Shown here: piece after piece, positions 23,326 to 35,820 of the stretch
Layout: each line of letters starts with the position of its first letter
How positions within the stretch are numbered: position 1 is the first letter of the stretch
NCBI GenBank assembly: GCA_024036415.1
Contig: JAMWET010005050.1
Coordinates: 1 to 64,000, forward strand
From: Prochilodus magdalenae
Taxonomy: Eukaryota; Chordata; Actinopteri; Characiformes; Prochilodontidae
Reading direction: 5' to 3'
DNA: 64,000 nt
Notes under the pieces: model-generated
Database searches by the model: none
What the model was told of the DNA's origin: nothing
The model's input: the letters and a program-made list of their open reading frames with translations, nothing else
Program-made: the position numbers and the translations under genes

Positions 23326-24660
23326 AAAGAACTCACTCAAGCATTGCCTGAGTCAAGGAGTGTCTGAGGTGTAAAGCTGAGATCAGTCAAATAACCCCTC
23401 TGCTGGGAGTCTTTACTCTCTGAGGTTTGAGTCTGAGTTGAGTCTTTAAGGTGGAGTGCTAGTCCCGAGTCACATCATGGTTCTGAGTGAATCTTTGATT
23501 GTTGAGTCCATGTTGAGTCTTTGTCGAGTCTCTTAAGCAAGTGTCTGAGTTGAGTCTCTGAGGTATGAGTCTAAGTGGAGTCTTGACTCTGAGGTATGAG
23601 CCTGAGTGGAGTATTGAGTTTGTGAGTTGTGTGTCTGTGGTGTCTTGACTCTATAAGGTTTGATTCTGAGTGGAGTCTTGACTCTGTGATGTGTGAGTCT
23701 GTGTGGAGTCTTGAATCTGTGAGTCTGGGTGGAGTCTTGTCTCTGAGGTATGAGTCTAAGTGGAGTCTTGAGTCACTGAGATGTGACTTTGGGTAAAGTC
23801 TTAACTTTATTATATCTGCATGGAGTCTTAAAACTCTAAAGCATGAGTCTGAGTGGAGTCCTGAGTCTGTGAGATGTGAGTCTGGATGGAGTCTTGACTT
23901 TATTAAGTCTCAGTCTAAGTAGAGTCTTGAGTCTGAGATATGAGTCTGAGTGGAGTATTGAATTTGTGAGTTATGTGTCTGTGGCGTCTTGACTCTATAA
24001 AGTTTGATTCTGTCAGTCTTCAGACTCTGAAGCATGAGCCTGAGTGGAGTCTTTGAGATGTGAGTCTGGGTGGAGACTTAACTTTCAGAGGTGTGATTCT
24101 GAGCGGAGTCTTCCATCTCTAAGGTTTGAGTCTGAGTGGAATCTTGAGTCTGTGATTTGTGAGTCTAACTTTCGGAGGTGTGATTCTGAGTGGACTCTTG
24201 AGTCTGTGAGGTGTGAGTCTATGTGAAATCTTTAGTCTGTGATGTGTGATACTGAGCGGAGTCTTGAGTCTTTGAGGTGTGAGTCTGGGTGGAGTCTTAA
24301 CTTTCAGAGGTGTGATTCTGAGTGGACTCTTGAGTCTGTGAGGTGTAAGTCCGGTTTGAGTTTTGACTTTCTGAGGTGTGATTCTGAGTGGAGTTTTGAG
24401 TCTCTAAGGTTTGACTCTGAGTTAAATCTGGAGTCTCTGATCTGTGATACTAAGTGGAGTCTGACTTGCGGATGTGTGATACTGAGTGGAGTCTTGACCT
24501 TCAGAGGTGTGGTTCTGAGTGGAACCTTGAGTCTGTGAGATGTGATTCTGGTTGGAATTTTGACTTTCAGAGATGTGGGTGGAGTCTCGAGTCTCTGATT
24601 TGTGAGTCTGGGTGGAGTCTCGAATCTCTGAGGTGTGAGTCTGGGTGGAGTCTTGAGTAA
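23326..24660. repeat. GAGTC minisatellite, 33-bp-like units, upstream of copy 4
   Basis: Divergent 33-bp-type units (GAGTGGAGTCTTGAGTCTGT) with many variants including GTGTGATTCTGAG. More degenerate than spacer 1. Long frames are repeat artefacts. Confidence 0.85.
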
Positions 24661-25220
24661 ACTGATGTAAACTGTGCTGTTTGAAGGTGGTGGAGTTGTG
24701 ACTGAACATTGCTGCAGGGATTTCATTAACACCCAGAGAGACGGTTAATGAACTACAGCCGTGTGATACGTCACCTGTAGGAGGACTGAGCTCCACTCTG
24801 TTACAGCTTAGACAGGTCACAACCTGACCCAGCTCCTATCTGTATCTCATAGGAGTCCAGGGAACGCTGTGTCTCCAGCATCTTAAAGGAACCGTGTTCA
24901 CTGGTACTAGATAACAGAGCTAGGAGAAGAGCACACAGCTTTAAGGAACTCTGGAACTGATCTCCTTTGTGTCCAGTTTGTCTGATCACTGGTTCTATCA
25001 GAGAGCTGATCAGAAGTGAGGGGGGCTACTGAAGACCCTAACACTGAGAGTCGCTGTGTCGCCACTTTTGTCCGGTTCTGTGTGCAGATACTGGATGTTA
25101 CATCACCGTATGAAGTCCATGAGTGAACTGTGGTGTTGGCTTTACCGTAAGTGGGTGGGGTGTTTGCGGGGGTGTTTGGGGGGCGGGGTGAGAACTGGTT
25201 GATATTTAAAGGAGTTGATT
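24661..25220 (+). promoter_or_regulatory. upstream regulatory block of serpin copy 4
   Basis: Full-length version of the conserved upstream block: distal HNF1-like GGTTAATGAACTAC at 24743-24756 and CRE-like TACGTCA at 24767-24773. The proximal element at 25197-25211 reads GGTTGATATTTAAAG, an A-to-G change in the HNF1 core relative to copies 2 and 3. Confidence 0.6.
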
Positions 25221-25230
25221 CCATCAGGTT

Positions 25231-25268
25231 CTCACTCCAGCCTGTGTCCTGCTGAGAGCACCCTGCAT
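25231..25268 (+). other. non-coding exon 1 of copy 4
   Basis: Same segment as in copies 2 and 3, ending before donor GTAAGT at 25269, with a 1-base insertion (GAGCACCCTG). The 5' boundary is estimated. Confidence 0.5.
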
Positions 25269-25475
25269 GTAAGTAGCACTATTTCACTCCCACTAAAATA
25301 CATTCCATTACAGGTACAGATACTTCTACACAGCTGTGCTTCATTTCAGCTCCCGTCTTTTATTAAGAGAGTGTTCAGGTGTGTACTAGATAGAGACAAG
25401 AAACCAAAACACAGCACAATCCGTAATATTGCTCAGATACTGAACACCAGCGTTCCTCTCGGTCCAGGAGATAAG

Positions 25476-27185
25476 ATGTGGGGAAAGATCTGCTGGTGGT
25501 TCCTGGGTTCCCTCCTGCTGATGGTGGTCTGGGCAGCCCCTCAAGGAAACCACGACCATTCTGCCAAAGGCAAGGATGAACCTGACCCCAGCCACGATGG
25601 AGCAGAGGAGCTGTGCCTCAGACTTTCCCCCCACAATGCAGACTTCGCCTTCTCCCTCTACAAGAAGCTGACCACCCACCCTGAAGCCCAAGGCAAGAAC
25701 ATCTTCTTCTCTCCACTGAGCATCTCCATGGCTCTGTCCATGATGGCCCTGGGAGCCAAAGGTGAAACCCACTCCCAGATCTTCAGCACCCTGGGCTACA
25801 GTGACCTCACTCCTGATCAGGTCAACGAAGGGTATAAGCACCTCCTCCACGTGCTGGGTCACAGCCAGGACGCCATGCTGCTGGAGGCAGGAAGTGCGGT
25901 AGCAGTCCGAGAAGGCTTTAAGCCTGTAGACAAGTTCCTGAAGGATGCTCAGCACTTCTACCAAGGAGAGGCCTTCAGTGTGGACTTCTCCAAACCTGAG
26001 GTCGCTGAGCAAGAGCTCAACAAGTACATCGCCAAGAAGACCAAAGATATGATCACTGACATGGTGAAGAGCCTGGACCAGGACACGGTGATGATGCTCA
26101 TCAACTACATCTATTTCAAAGGTACAGTAGAACCTAAACGCTCCACCAGACGTGGACATGTTCCTCACCTCCATCATGTTCTATGCAGTAACACGCTTTG
26201 AACTCTCTCCTCTAAGGTAAATGGAAAAACCCATTCGACATAAAGAACACCAGAAAAGCCGACTTCCATGTAGACCAGAAGACCACGGTGACTGTGGACA
26301 TGATGATGGAGACAGACTTCTATGAATTTTACTGGGACTGGGATAATCACACTCAGATCGTCAAGCTTCCTTACACTGGAAACACGTCCATGATGATCGT
26401 TCTACCTGAAGAGGGAAGAATGCAGGAGCTGGAGAGGAACATCAACAACGATCAGCTCAAGTACTGGCATGGCAAGTTGAAAGAAAAGTCAGTACCCAGC
26501 CTTTTAATATTAGCTAGAACCGTGGTTCCTAAACGTTTAACACTCCCTTCAGACATTTCACCACCTGCTGTGTCCCCTTTCATCTCGTTTCTAAATTTTA
26601 ATCATGGTTTTGTGATAAAGTAAACATCCCCCTGTTTTTCTACGCAGCAATGTAGATCTCTTCCTGCCCAAGTTCTCCATCTCTGCCTCCTCTTCTCTTG
26701 GGGACACTCTGAAGGAAATGGGAATAGCCAGTGCGTTCTCGGACAGTGCAGACTTCTCCGGGATCAGTGAGGAGACCAGAGTGAAGGTTTCCGAGGTAGT
26801 AGAATCTACAGATGTTCATAATGGCTCCAACATTTCATAAACTGCTTATAGGCATTCCCAGTCTCAGACTCGGTGGAGGTACAGTGCACGTGTGGCATGA
26901 CCCACAGATCTAGAACCACAGATCTAGAACCACAGGTCTAGAACTACAGATCGAGAGATGAACCTTCACCTTACACGTGTTTGACTTCCCCTGCAGGTCG
27001 TCCATCAGGCCGTCCTCAAAGTGGATGAGAAGGGGACTGAAGCAGCTGCTGCCACCACCGTAAGATGGGTACCTGCTTCATTCCCACCTACCGTGAAAGT
27101 GGACAGACCCTTCCTGGTCTTCATTGTGGAGGACCGCACCAAGAGCATCCTCTTCATGGGGAAGATAACCAACCCCACCACCTAG
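25476..27185 (+). CDS. serpina1: alpha-1-antitrypsin-like serpin, copy 4
   Basis: Exons are 25476-26121, 26217-26487, 26648-26795 and 26997-27185, 417 aa, with all splice sites intact. The signal peptide, sequons and serpin core motifs are as in copy 2. It is the most distinct copy in its reactive loop: P1-P1' stays Ala-Ser but P2' is Phe (TTC) instead of Gly (GGC), a two-base change in one codon. Other changes are Met-Ile-Thr-Asp-Met-Val-Lys-Ser for Met-Ile-Pro-Asp-Met-Val-Lys-Gly, Pro-Glu-Glu-Gly for Pro-Glu-Lys-Gly, Glu-Asp-Arg-Thr for Glu-Asp-Ser-Thr, and a C-terminal Pro-Thr-Thr. Intron 3 is 160 bp as in copy 1 (192 bp in copies 2 and 3). The open frame extends upstream of the ATG, but the ATG at 25476 directly precedes the signal peptide and is the chosen start. 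Confidence 0.95.
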
Positions 27186-27465
27186 TGGCAGCCGACTCCC
27201 ACCCTCACCAGCAGACCTAGATGCGGTGCAGCTGAACACTTTCAGATCAGTCCAAAGCCGTGTTGACTGGATGAAGCTAACAGCAGCTGGGTTAAATGCT
27301 TGGAGTCCACATATTAAATGAAGGGGGCCGCTGGAGAAGAAGCCCCCTGTGTTTAGATCTATGCTTCACCATCATGTAGGAGCTAAACTCATGTACACAT
27401 ATGGTTCAGCTCTACGGTAAACGGGCACTGTTCGGTTTCTCCTCCCACTCTCTCCAATATGTGGA

Positions 27466-27471
27466 AATAAA
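27466..27471 (+). promoter_or_regulatory. poly(A) signal of copy 4
   Basis: AATAAA lies in the conserved 3' UTR. Homology to the other copies stops about 45 bp later. Confidence 0.8.
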
Positions 27472-27514
27472 ATCTGCTTCTTCAAGGAACCTGAACATCG
27501 TTAGTGTTTTTATC

Positions 27515-30500
27515 AGTGGAGTCTTGAGTCTGTAGGTGTGAGTCTGGGTGGAGTCTTCAGTCTGTGAGGTATGAGTCTGAGTGTAGTCTTGAGCCTGTGA
27601 GATGTCAGTCTGGGTGGAGTCTTGACTTTATTATGTCTGAGTCTGTGTAGTGCCTTGAGTCTGTGGTATGATTCTAAATGGAGTCTTGAGACTCTGATGT
27701 ATGAGTCTAAGTGGATAATTGAGTCTGATAGGTGTAAGTTTATTTAGTCTCAGTCTGAGTCTTGACTCTCTGAGGTATGAGTCTGTGTGGAGTCTTGACT
27801 CTCTGAGGTATGAGTCTGTGTGGAGTCTTGACTCTCTGAGGTATGAGTCTGAGTGGAGTCTTGAGTCCGTGAGGTATGAGTCTGCATGAAGTGTTCAGTC
27901 TGTGAGGTGTGAGTATGGCTGGAGTCTTGAGTCAGTGACATGTTATTTTGGTTGGAGTCTTAAGTCTGTGAGATGTGAGTCTGGGTGAAGTCTTCATTCT
28001 GTGAGGTGTGAGTCTGAGTGTAGTCTTGAGCCTCTGAAGAATGAGTCTGAGTGGAGTCCTGAGTCTGCGAGGTGTCAGTCTGCATGGATTCTTGAGTCTC
28101 TGAGGTGTGAGTATGGGTGGAGTCTTGAGTCTGTGAGATGTTAGTCTGGGTAGAGTGCTGACTTTATTAAGTCTGAGCCTGTGTAGAGCCTAGAGTCTGA
28201 GGTATGATTATAAATGGAGTCTTGAGACTCTGAGGTATGAGTCTGAATGAAGTATTGAGTCTGTGAGGTGTAAGTCTTGATGGAGTCTTGACTCTCTGAG
28301 GTATAAGTCTGAGTGGAGTCTTGAGACTTTGAGGTATGAGGTTTGAGTTTGTGAGACTGGAGTCTTTAATTTATAAGTTGTGATTCTGAGGGGGTCTTGA
28401 GTCTGAAGTGTGAGTCTGAGTGGAGTTTTGGATCTCTAAGGTGTGAGTATGGGTGAAGACCTGTCTCCCTGACGTGTGAGTCTGGGTAGAGTCTCAAGTC
28501 TGTGAGGTGTGAGTCTGGGAGCAGTCTTGACTCTAAAGTATGAGTCTGGGTGTAGTCTTGACTCTGTGGTATGAGTCAGAGTGAAATTTTGAATCTGTGA
28601 GTTATCAGACTGAGTGGAGTTTTCACTCCATAAGATGTGATTCTGAGTTGAGTCTTGAGTCTGTGAGATGTGAAGGTGGTCTTAAGTATATGAGGTGTGA
28701 GTATGGGTGGAGTCTTGAGTCTGTGAGCTGTCAGTGTGTGGAGTTTGGAGTCTCTGAGTGGTAAGTCTGCGTAGAAGCTTGAGTCTGAGAGATATGAGTC
28801 TGGGATGTGAGTCCTGACATTATTAAATCTCACTCTGAGTCTTGAATCTCTGAGGTATGAGTCTGAGAGGTGCCTTCAGTCTATGAGGTGTGAGCCTGAG
28901 TGAAGCCTTGGCTCTCTGAGGTATGAGTCTGAGTGGAGTCTTAAGTCTGTGAGGTGTGAGTCTGCGTGGAGTCTTGAGTCTGGGTTTTTGAAGTGTGATT
29001 CTGGGTGGAGTCTTTACTCTGAGCTATGAGTCTGAGTGGAGCCTTGATTCTCTGAGCTATGAGTCTGAGTGGAGTCTTGAGTAAGTGAGCTGTCAGTGTG
29101 TAGAGTCTGGAGTCTCTGAGTGGTGAGTCTGCATGGAATCTTGAGTCTGAGATGTGAGTCTGAGTGAAGTCTTGACTTTATTAAATCTCACTCTGAGCCT
29201 TGAATCTCTGAGGTATGAGTCTGAGTGGTGCCTTGAGTCTATGAGGTGTGAGACTGAGTGGAGTCTTGAGCCTCTGAGGTATGTGTCTGAGTGGAGTCTT
29301 GAGTCTGTGAGGTATGAGTCTGAGTGGAGTCTTTATTCTCTGAGGTATGCATTTGAGTGGTGTCTTGAGTCTCTGAGGTAGGAGTCTGAGTGGAGTCATG
29401 AGCCTCTGAGGTATGAGTCTGAGTGAATTCTTGAGTCTGTGAGGTTTGAGTCTGGGTGGAGTCTTGACTCTCTGAGGTATGAATCTGAGGCAAGTCTTCA
29501 GACTCTGAAGCATGAGTCTGAGAGATGTGAGTCTGGGTGGAGTCTTGTCTTTATTAATTCTCACTCTGAGTTTTGACTCTCTGAGGTATGAGTCTTAGTG
29601 GAGTCTTGAGTCTGTGATTTGTGAGCCTGGGTGGAGTTTGGCGTCTGAGAAGTATGACTCTGAGTGGAGTCTTGAGTCTGTGAGCTATGTGTTTGAATGG
29701 AGTCTTGACTCTCTAAGGTTTGAGTCTGGGTGGAGTCTTGAGTCTGTGAGATGTGAGTCTGGGTAGTCTCAAGTCTTTGAGGTGTGATTCTAGGTGGAGT
29801 CTTGACTCTCTGAGCTATGAGTCTGAGTGGAGTCTTGATTTTCTGAGGTATGGCTCTGAGTGGAGTCTTGAGTGATTTGTGAGTCTGGGTGGAGTTTTGA
29901 GTCAGAGATATGAGTGTGGGCGGAGTTTTAACTTCATTAAGTCTCACTCTAAGCAGATTCTTGAGTCTCTGAGATATGAGTCTGAGTGGAGTATTGAGTT
30001 TGTGAGTTGTGTGTCTGTGGTGTCTTGACTCTATAAGGTTTGATTCTGAGTTAACTCTTGAGTCTGTGAGGTGTGATTCTGGGTGTGTCTTGACTCTCTG
30101 AGGTATGAGCTTGAGTGGAGTCTCCAGACTCTGAAGCATGAGTCTGAGTGGAATCTTGAGTCTGTGAGGTGTGAGTCTGGGTGGAGTCTTGAGTCTCTGA
30201 GGTATGAGTCTGAGTGGAGTCTTGAGTCTGTGAGCTATGAGTCTGAATGGAGTCTTGACTCTCTAAGCTATGAGTCTGAGTGGAGTCTTGAGTCTGTGAG
30301 TCTGGGTGAAGTCTTAACTTTATTAAATCTGAGTGGAGTCTTTATGCTCTAAAGCATGAGTCTGAGTGGAGTCTTGAGTCTGTGAGATGTGAGTCTGGGT
30401 GGAGTCTTATGTTTGTGAGGTGTAAGTCTGGGTGAAGTCTTGAGTGTCTGAAGTGTTATTCTGGGTGGTCTTGACTCTCTGAACTATGAGTCTGGGTGGA

Positions 30501-32515
30501 GTCTTGACTCTGTGAGTCTGGGTGAAGTCTTAACTTTATTAAATCTGAGTGGAGCCTTTATGCTCTAAAGCATGAGTCTGAGTGGAGTCTTGAGTCTGTG
30601 AGGTGTGAGTCTGGGTGGAGTCTCATGTCTGTGAAGTGTGAGTCTGGGTGAAGTCTTGAGTGTCTGAAGTGTTATTCTGGGTGGTCTTGACTGTGAGCTA
30701 GACTGTGAGTCTGAGTGGAGTCTTGTTTCTTTGAGTTATGAGTCTGAGTGGAGTCTTGACTCCATTAGATGTGATTCTGAGTCGAGTCTTGAGTCTGTGA
30801 GATGTGAATGTGGGAGTCTTAAGTATGTGAGGTATAAGTCTGAGTGGATTCTTGAGTGTGTGAGGTGTGAGTCTGTGTGGAATCATTAATCTCTGAGGTA
30901 TGAGTCTGAATGAAGTCTTGAGTCTGTGATTTGTGAGTCTTGACTCCATTAGATGTGATTCTGAGTCGAGTCTTGAGTCTGTGAGATGTGAATGTGGGAG
31001 TCTTAAGTATGTGAGGTATAAGTCTGAGTGGAGTCTTAAGTCTGTGATTTGTGAGTCTGGGTGGAGTTTTGAATCAGTGAGGTACAAGTCTGAGTGGATT
31101 CTTGAGTGTGTGAGGTGTGAGTCTGTGTGGAATCATTAATCTCTGAGGTATGAGTCTGAATGGAGTCTTGAGTCTGTGAGGTATGAGTCTGAGTGGAGTC
31201 TTGAGTTTGTGATTGGTGAGTCTGGGTGGAGTTTTGACTCCATTAGATGTGATTCTGAGTCGAGTCTTGAGTCTGTGAGATGTGAATGTGGGTGTGGTCT
31301 TAAGTATGTGAGGAGTGAGTCTGGATGGAGTCTTGACTCTCTGAGGTATGAGTCTGAGGTGAGTCTTCAGACTCTGAAACATAAATCTGAGTGGAGTCTT
31401 GAGTCTGTGAGCTGTCAGTGTGTAGAGTCTGGATTCTTCGAGGGGTGAGTCTGAGAGATGTGAGTCTGGGTGGAGTCTTGGCTTTATTAAATCTCCCTCT
31501 GAGTCTTGAATCTCTGAGATATGAGTCTGAGTGGTGCCTTGAGTCTATGAGGTGTAATTTTGAGAGGAGTTTTGGGTCTGAGAGTTATGATTCTGAGTGG
31601 AGTCTTGAGTCTGTTAGGTATGAGTCTGAATGGAGTCTTGACTCTCTGAGGTAGGAGCCTGAGTCTCTCTGAGTCGAGTCTGTGAGATGTGAGTCTGGGT
31701 GGAGTCTTGAATCTCTGAGGTACAAGTCTGAGTGGATTTTTGAGTCTGTGAGGTTTGAGTCTGGGTGGAGTCTTGACTCTCTGAGACATGAGTCAGAGGT
31801 AAGTCTATAGACTCTGAAGCATGAGTCTGGGTGGAGTCTTGACTTTATTAAGTCTCACTCTGGGTTTTGACTCTCTAAGGTATGAGTCTGAGTGGAGTTT
31901 TGAGCCTATGAGCTATGAGTCTGAATTGAGCTTGTGAGTTGTGAGTCTGTGGCATCTTGACTCTATAAGGTTTGATTCTGAGTAGAGTCTTGAGTCTGTG
32001 ATTCTGTGTGGAGTCATGACTCTCTGAGGTATGAGTCTGAGTGGAGTCTTGAGACTGTGAGGTGTGAGTCTGGGTGGAGTCTCGAGTCTGTGAGGTGTGA
32101 GTCTGGGTGAAGTCTTGAGACTGTGAGGTGTGAGTCTGGGTGGAGTCTCGAGTCTGTGAGGTGTGAGTCTGGGTGAAGTCTTGAGTGTCTGAAGTGTGAT
32201 TGTGGGTGAAGTCTTGAGCCTCTGAGGTATGAGTCTGAGTGGAGTCTTGAGTCTGTGAGGTATGAGTCTGAGTGGAGTCTTGACTCCATTAGATATGATT
32301 CTGAGTCGAGTCTGTGAGATGTGAAAGTGGGTGTGGTCTTAAGTATGTGAGGTGTGAGTCTTGGGGGTCTTGACTCTTTGAAGCTGAGGCGAGTGTTCAG
32401 ACTCTGAGGCATGACTCTGAGTGGAGTCTTGAGTCTGTGAGATGTCAGTGTGTGGAGTCTGGAGTCTGAGCGGCGAGTCTGCGTAGTCTGAGAGATGTGA
32501 GTCTGGGTGGAGTCG
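27515..32515. repeat. GAGTC minisatellite, 33-bp units, largest array (5 kb)
   Basis: About 5 kb of 33-bp-type units with GAGTGGAGTCTTGAGTCTGT, GAGGTATGAGTCT and GAGGTGTGAGTCT variants. It starts inside what is 3' flank in the other copies, replacing about 200 bp. Local segmental repeats occur, for example around 30300 and 30530 and around 30940 and 31230. Frames of up to about 190 aa on the - strand are period-of-three artefacts. Confidence 0.9.
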
Positions 32516-32660
32516 TGGCCCACATGCAGTCCCTCCTTTTAGCCAATCGTTAACATCTGCTCTGGAGCCATTTTCCACACATGGAACGAGAAACTCCCTG
32601 CACTGTAGCACCTCTTCCCAATCTACGGATCCCGTCACTCACACCCCGCAGATATGTAGC
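32516..32660 (+). repeat. about 185-bp dispersed repeat, copy B
   Basis: Shares CCACATGCAGTCCCTCCTTT and AACATCTGCTCTGGAGCCAT with 56102-56290, and is inverted relative to 23152-23325. It marks the end of the serpin/minisatellite region. Confidence 0.6.
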
Positions 32661-33860
32661 GCCATCATCCTCATGCAGCGCCACCTGGAGGAGTGGTACT
32701 GCCACCTTAAAAACACAGCGGGGCTTTGTGACGTTTTTGTTGGGTGAGCTTATTGCTAACAACAAACACAGAAATAATCATATTTCGTCTCGTCTGTGTC
32801 TTTATGTCGAATGAACAACGACACAGCGAGAGCGCCCCTCTCAGGCTGAAACAGGCATGAGCAATCAATAATCGTTTTAATCCAGTATATAAGACAGCAC
32901 TAACAGAAAACAGATTTCTCAATGCACAAAACCACGTCTTGACAGACTGACAGTTTTTTTTAACCCAAAACTTCTTTTTTTAAGAAACAGACATACTAGC
33001 TACAATAGATGTATATGAAAAAATCGGAGTAGTAATGAAAGCGAATATAAAAAGATTAGTCTAAATTTAACCCTTTACACACGTACACATACAACAAGAC
33101 AAAAGAAAATGTAGCCCACTCACAGAAGACAATAGGCGCTGTGTCGCACTACTTACCGCCCCACTACAACAAAAGTAAAGGGAACCCCAAGAAAAACAGG
33201 AACCATGTACACAGGAATGGCTAAAAGACAAAACATTTAGGCAAGTGAAGCTGAGTGAAGTTCACTATCAAACAAAAATAACAACATCATAAAAAAAAAA
33301 AAAAACATTATTACTACGGCTACACTACCACACCTGCACTCCCACACCTCCTTCTGGGGGGAGAGGTTCTGCTGGTGATGAGTGTGTTTTAAATCACTTT
33401 TTGAAGTTTTTATAAAATATTTTGACCTATAAACTCCACACGGGCTTCCGTGAGGCTCTCAGAGCGCTGCCTTTGGGTCCTGATGGGATCATTTTCCACT
33501 CTGCTAACTCTGCAAGCAGCACAGATGGAGGGAGATGCTGAAGGGCAGAGTTCAGCTAGTTCAGCAGAACCGAGAGAACTTTCAGCAGAACTGTTTTTAA
33601 GCCTGCTGAGGGAGCAGAGCCCGAAACTCAGACAGGAGTGGTGTAGTATGGAACCAGGACCGCTCCCTTTCAACCTGCCTCACACTCCACACACCCTGGC
33701 TCTGGAGAGTCCAGGTCTTCAGAGATGCTTGACTGGCGGATCAGATGTGTCAGTGTTAGGTGAGTTTGGTAGAGGGAGGTTGGAGCTGATCCCTGCAGGA
33801 CAGTAGGCCTCCAGGTAGAGAGTTGGTGACCACAGGGTTACGGAATGTGTCAGTTTATTA
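32661..33860. other. no gene recognised
   Basis: AT-rich to about 33350, including a poly(A) run near 33289-33305. A 118-codon open frame at 33450-33806 resembles no family I know and overlaps an opposite-strand frame. Confidence 0.4.
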
Positions 33861-33861
33861 T

Positions 33862-34060
33862 GTGTACCTTTGCTGGCCACTTTATTAGAAACCCCTCTCT
33901 TGCTGGCATGCCGCTAGTGACCATGGCTCCTGTGCACTTTATACAGTTTGTGTTGGCCATCATCTGGACCAGACGTCCTCAGATCTGGACCTTGATTCTA
34001 ACCGCTGATTGTAAACTGATTGGTTTATGTAACTGACTGGCCACCGAGTGTCATAGCCAA
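33862..34060. repeat. possible dispersed element with TGGCCACTTTATTAGA end
   Basis: CTGGCCACTTTATTAGAAAC is a motif seen at the ends of common fish non-autonomous DNA elements. ACTGGCCACCGAGTG near 34037 could mark the other side. Weak support. Confidence 0.3.
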
Positions 34061-34689
34061 CAGTGATTACAACATCCCGGACTGGCAACCGGAGTCAGGG
34101 TCCAGATTAGACGACCTCTGACCTAGATCTTCATCAAAGGTCAGTTCCTGTCCACTCTGGAGTCACTCTTGGCTGGATATTTTTGGGTGGGGGTTCACTT
34201 CACCTGGTAGTGACCGTGGCACTGTGCCGTTATCAAAGGGGGCCACAGAGTCTATGTCACATCACTGACTCAAGGTGGGCCCACACATGGCAGGATTAGT
34301 CATGGAGGCTAGATGGACGGTGGTACCGGACTCCAGCACTACTGACTTGTTTTTATCTATTAGCCACTTTTTACCGTTTTGATTGAAAACTAGCGCAAAG
34401 CTACATCAGAAACAGCCCTCCCTCACCGCCACAGAGTGACTCCAGACTTTTAAACAGGTTATTATAAACCCTGAGCCACTAGGGGGCGCTGTCCATCTAA
34501 GAATACTCTAATAAAATTCAGTGTTAGGCCTTAGATTTATGTAATCATGGAGGGTTCATTATAAATCTGTAATTTAATGTATAACACACAGTGTGTTGGT
34601 ATGAGTTTGATTCAGAGAGCAAGAGAGAGAAATGGGAAGAGAGAGAGAGGCAGAAAGAAAAGAAAATGAATGTAGGATATGGGAGTTAG
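34061..34689. other. intergenic, no gene; CTCF-like motif
   Basis: No coding signal. CCACTAGGGGGCGCTG at 34476-34491 matches the CTCF core consensus. A GA-rich tract lies near 34615-34660. Confidence 0.4.
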
Positions 34690-34835
34690 GTATGAAGGAA
34701 CCGCAGTGATCAGACCAGGGCCCCAAGGGCCTCAACCCCACTGAGCACCTTTGGGCTGATCTGGAGCGCTGATTGCGAGCCAGGCCTTCTCGCCCAGCGT
34801 CAGTGCCTGACTCAGACACTCTGGAACCCCGTGGA
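34690..34835 (+). mobile_element. Tc1/mariner transposase C-terminal fossil
   Basis: Reading from about 34708 gives GPKGLNPTEHLWADLER, a stop, then LRARPSRPASVPD. This fits the region around the third catalytic acidic residue of Tc1-like transposases (the Asn-Pro-x-Glu motif). The in-frame stop and missing remainder show it is dead. Confidence 0.7.
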
Positions 34836-35105
34836 CACCTTCCTTTTTCTTCTGATATACGGCACTAAGTGGGGAGCTGAGGGCAGACCGGTAAAAGCCC
34901 TCCCTGCTGTTCTGCAGCCCTGCCTAATGAATTCAGCCCTACGTGAGGATGTACCAGGAGCTTCTTGGGACACCGAGGCAGGGTGGTGTCGAGGCAGGGG
35001 GATGTTCTCTGAAATAAACCCCAACTTACCAGGTGAGACGTCTTCAGAAGACTGACTGCTCCCGGAGAGCGGAGTCTCCTGATCATTAACACTTCCAGCT
35101 TCTGG
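34836..35105. other. intergenic, no gene
   Basis: No recognisable coding or repeat signal apart from leading into the CA-rich tract. Confidence 0.3.
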
Positions 35106-35336
35106 AACACACACACACACAGATACACATACACACCCAGATACACACATACACACACACTCACACAGATACACACACACACACACACACACATACATAC
35201 ACACCCAGATACACAGATACACACACACACTCACACACACACACACACATACACTCACACAGATACACACACTGACATACACACTCACACAGATACACAC
35301 ACACACTCACACACACACACTGACATACACACACAC
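35106..35336. repeat. CA-rich microsatellite with CAGATACACA units
   Basis: (CA)n is mixed with ACACAGATACACA and ACACACTCACACA. It produces long Cys/Val-rich frames on the - strand that are artefacts. Confidence 0.9.
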
Positions 35337-35377
35337 AGATGGATTTAATGAAGGAAAGTTCTGGATACTTCATTCTG

Positions 35378-35556
35378 GTTAGCGTTACTGCTACTGAGAG
35401 ATGATGGGTTAGTGTTACTGCTACTGAGAGCTGATTGGTTAGCGTTACTGCTACTGAGAGCTGATTGGTTAGCGTTACTGCTACTGAGAGCTGATTGGTT
35501 AGCATTACTGCTACTGAGAGCTGATTGGTTAGCATTACTGCTACTGAGAGCTGATT
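35378..35556. repeat. 30-bp minisatellite, six copies
   Basis: Six units of 30 bp have key blocks GGTTAGCGTTACTGCTACTG and AGAGCTGATT. Confidence 0.9.
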
Positions 35557-35589
35557 CGAACAGGTGAAGGGAAGTTAACATCCTCTACA

Positions 35590-35820
35590 GGGACAATTCT
35601 TAAATATTTACTATTTCATTTAATTTTAGTATTTATTTTAAATATTCAGTATTAAAACTTAATATTTAGTAATATATTTATTTGCTATTTTACTTAAACA
35701 CATAGTATTTGAAGTAATTTTCGTATTTAAAATATTCATTATTATTAATTTATTTCGTATTTATTGTAAGTATTTAGTACTTTAGTGCACACGTTATATT
35801 ATTTTGATGTTTATGAAACT
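35590..35820. other. AT-rich tract
   Basis: Runs of TATTTA and ATTTAT with no coding potential. Confidence 0.6.

Noticed and set aside
33450..33806. 118-aa open frame with a hydrophobic start
   Set aside because: No recognisable family, an overlapping opposite-strand frame, and its end runs into repeat-like sequence.
34812..35306. Cys/Val-rich frame resembling a cysteine-rich protein
   Set aside because: It is produced by the CA-rich microsatellite.
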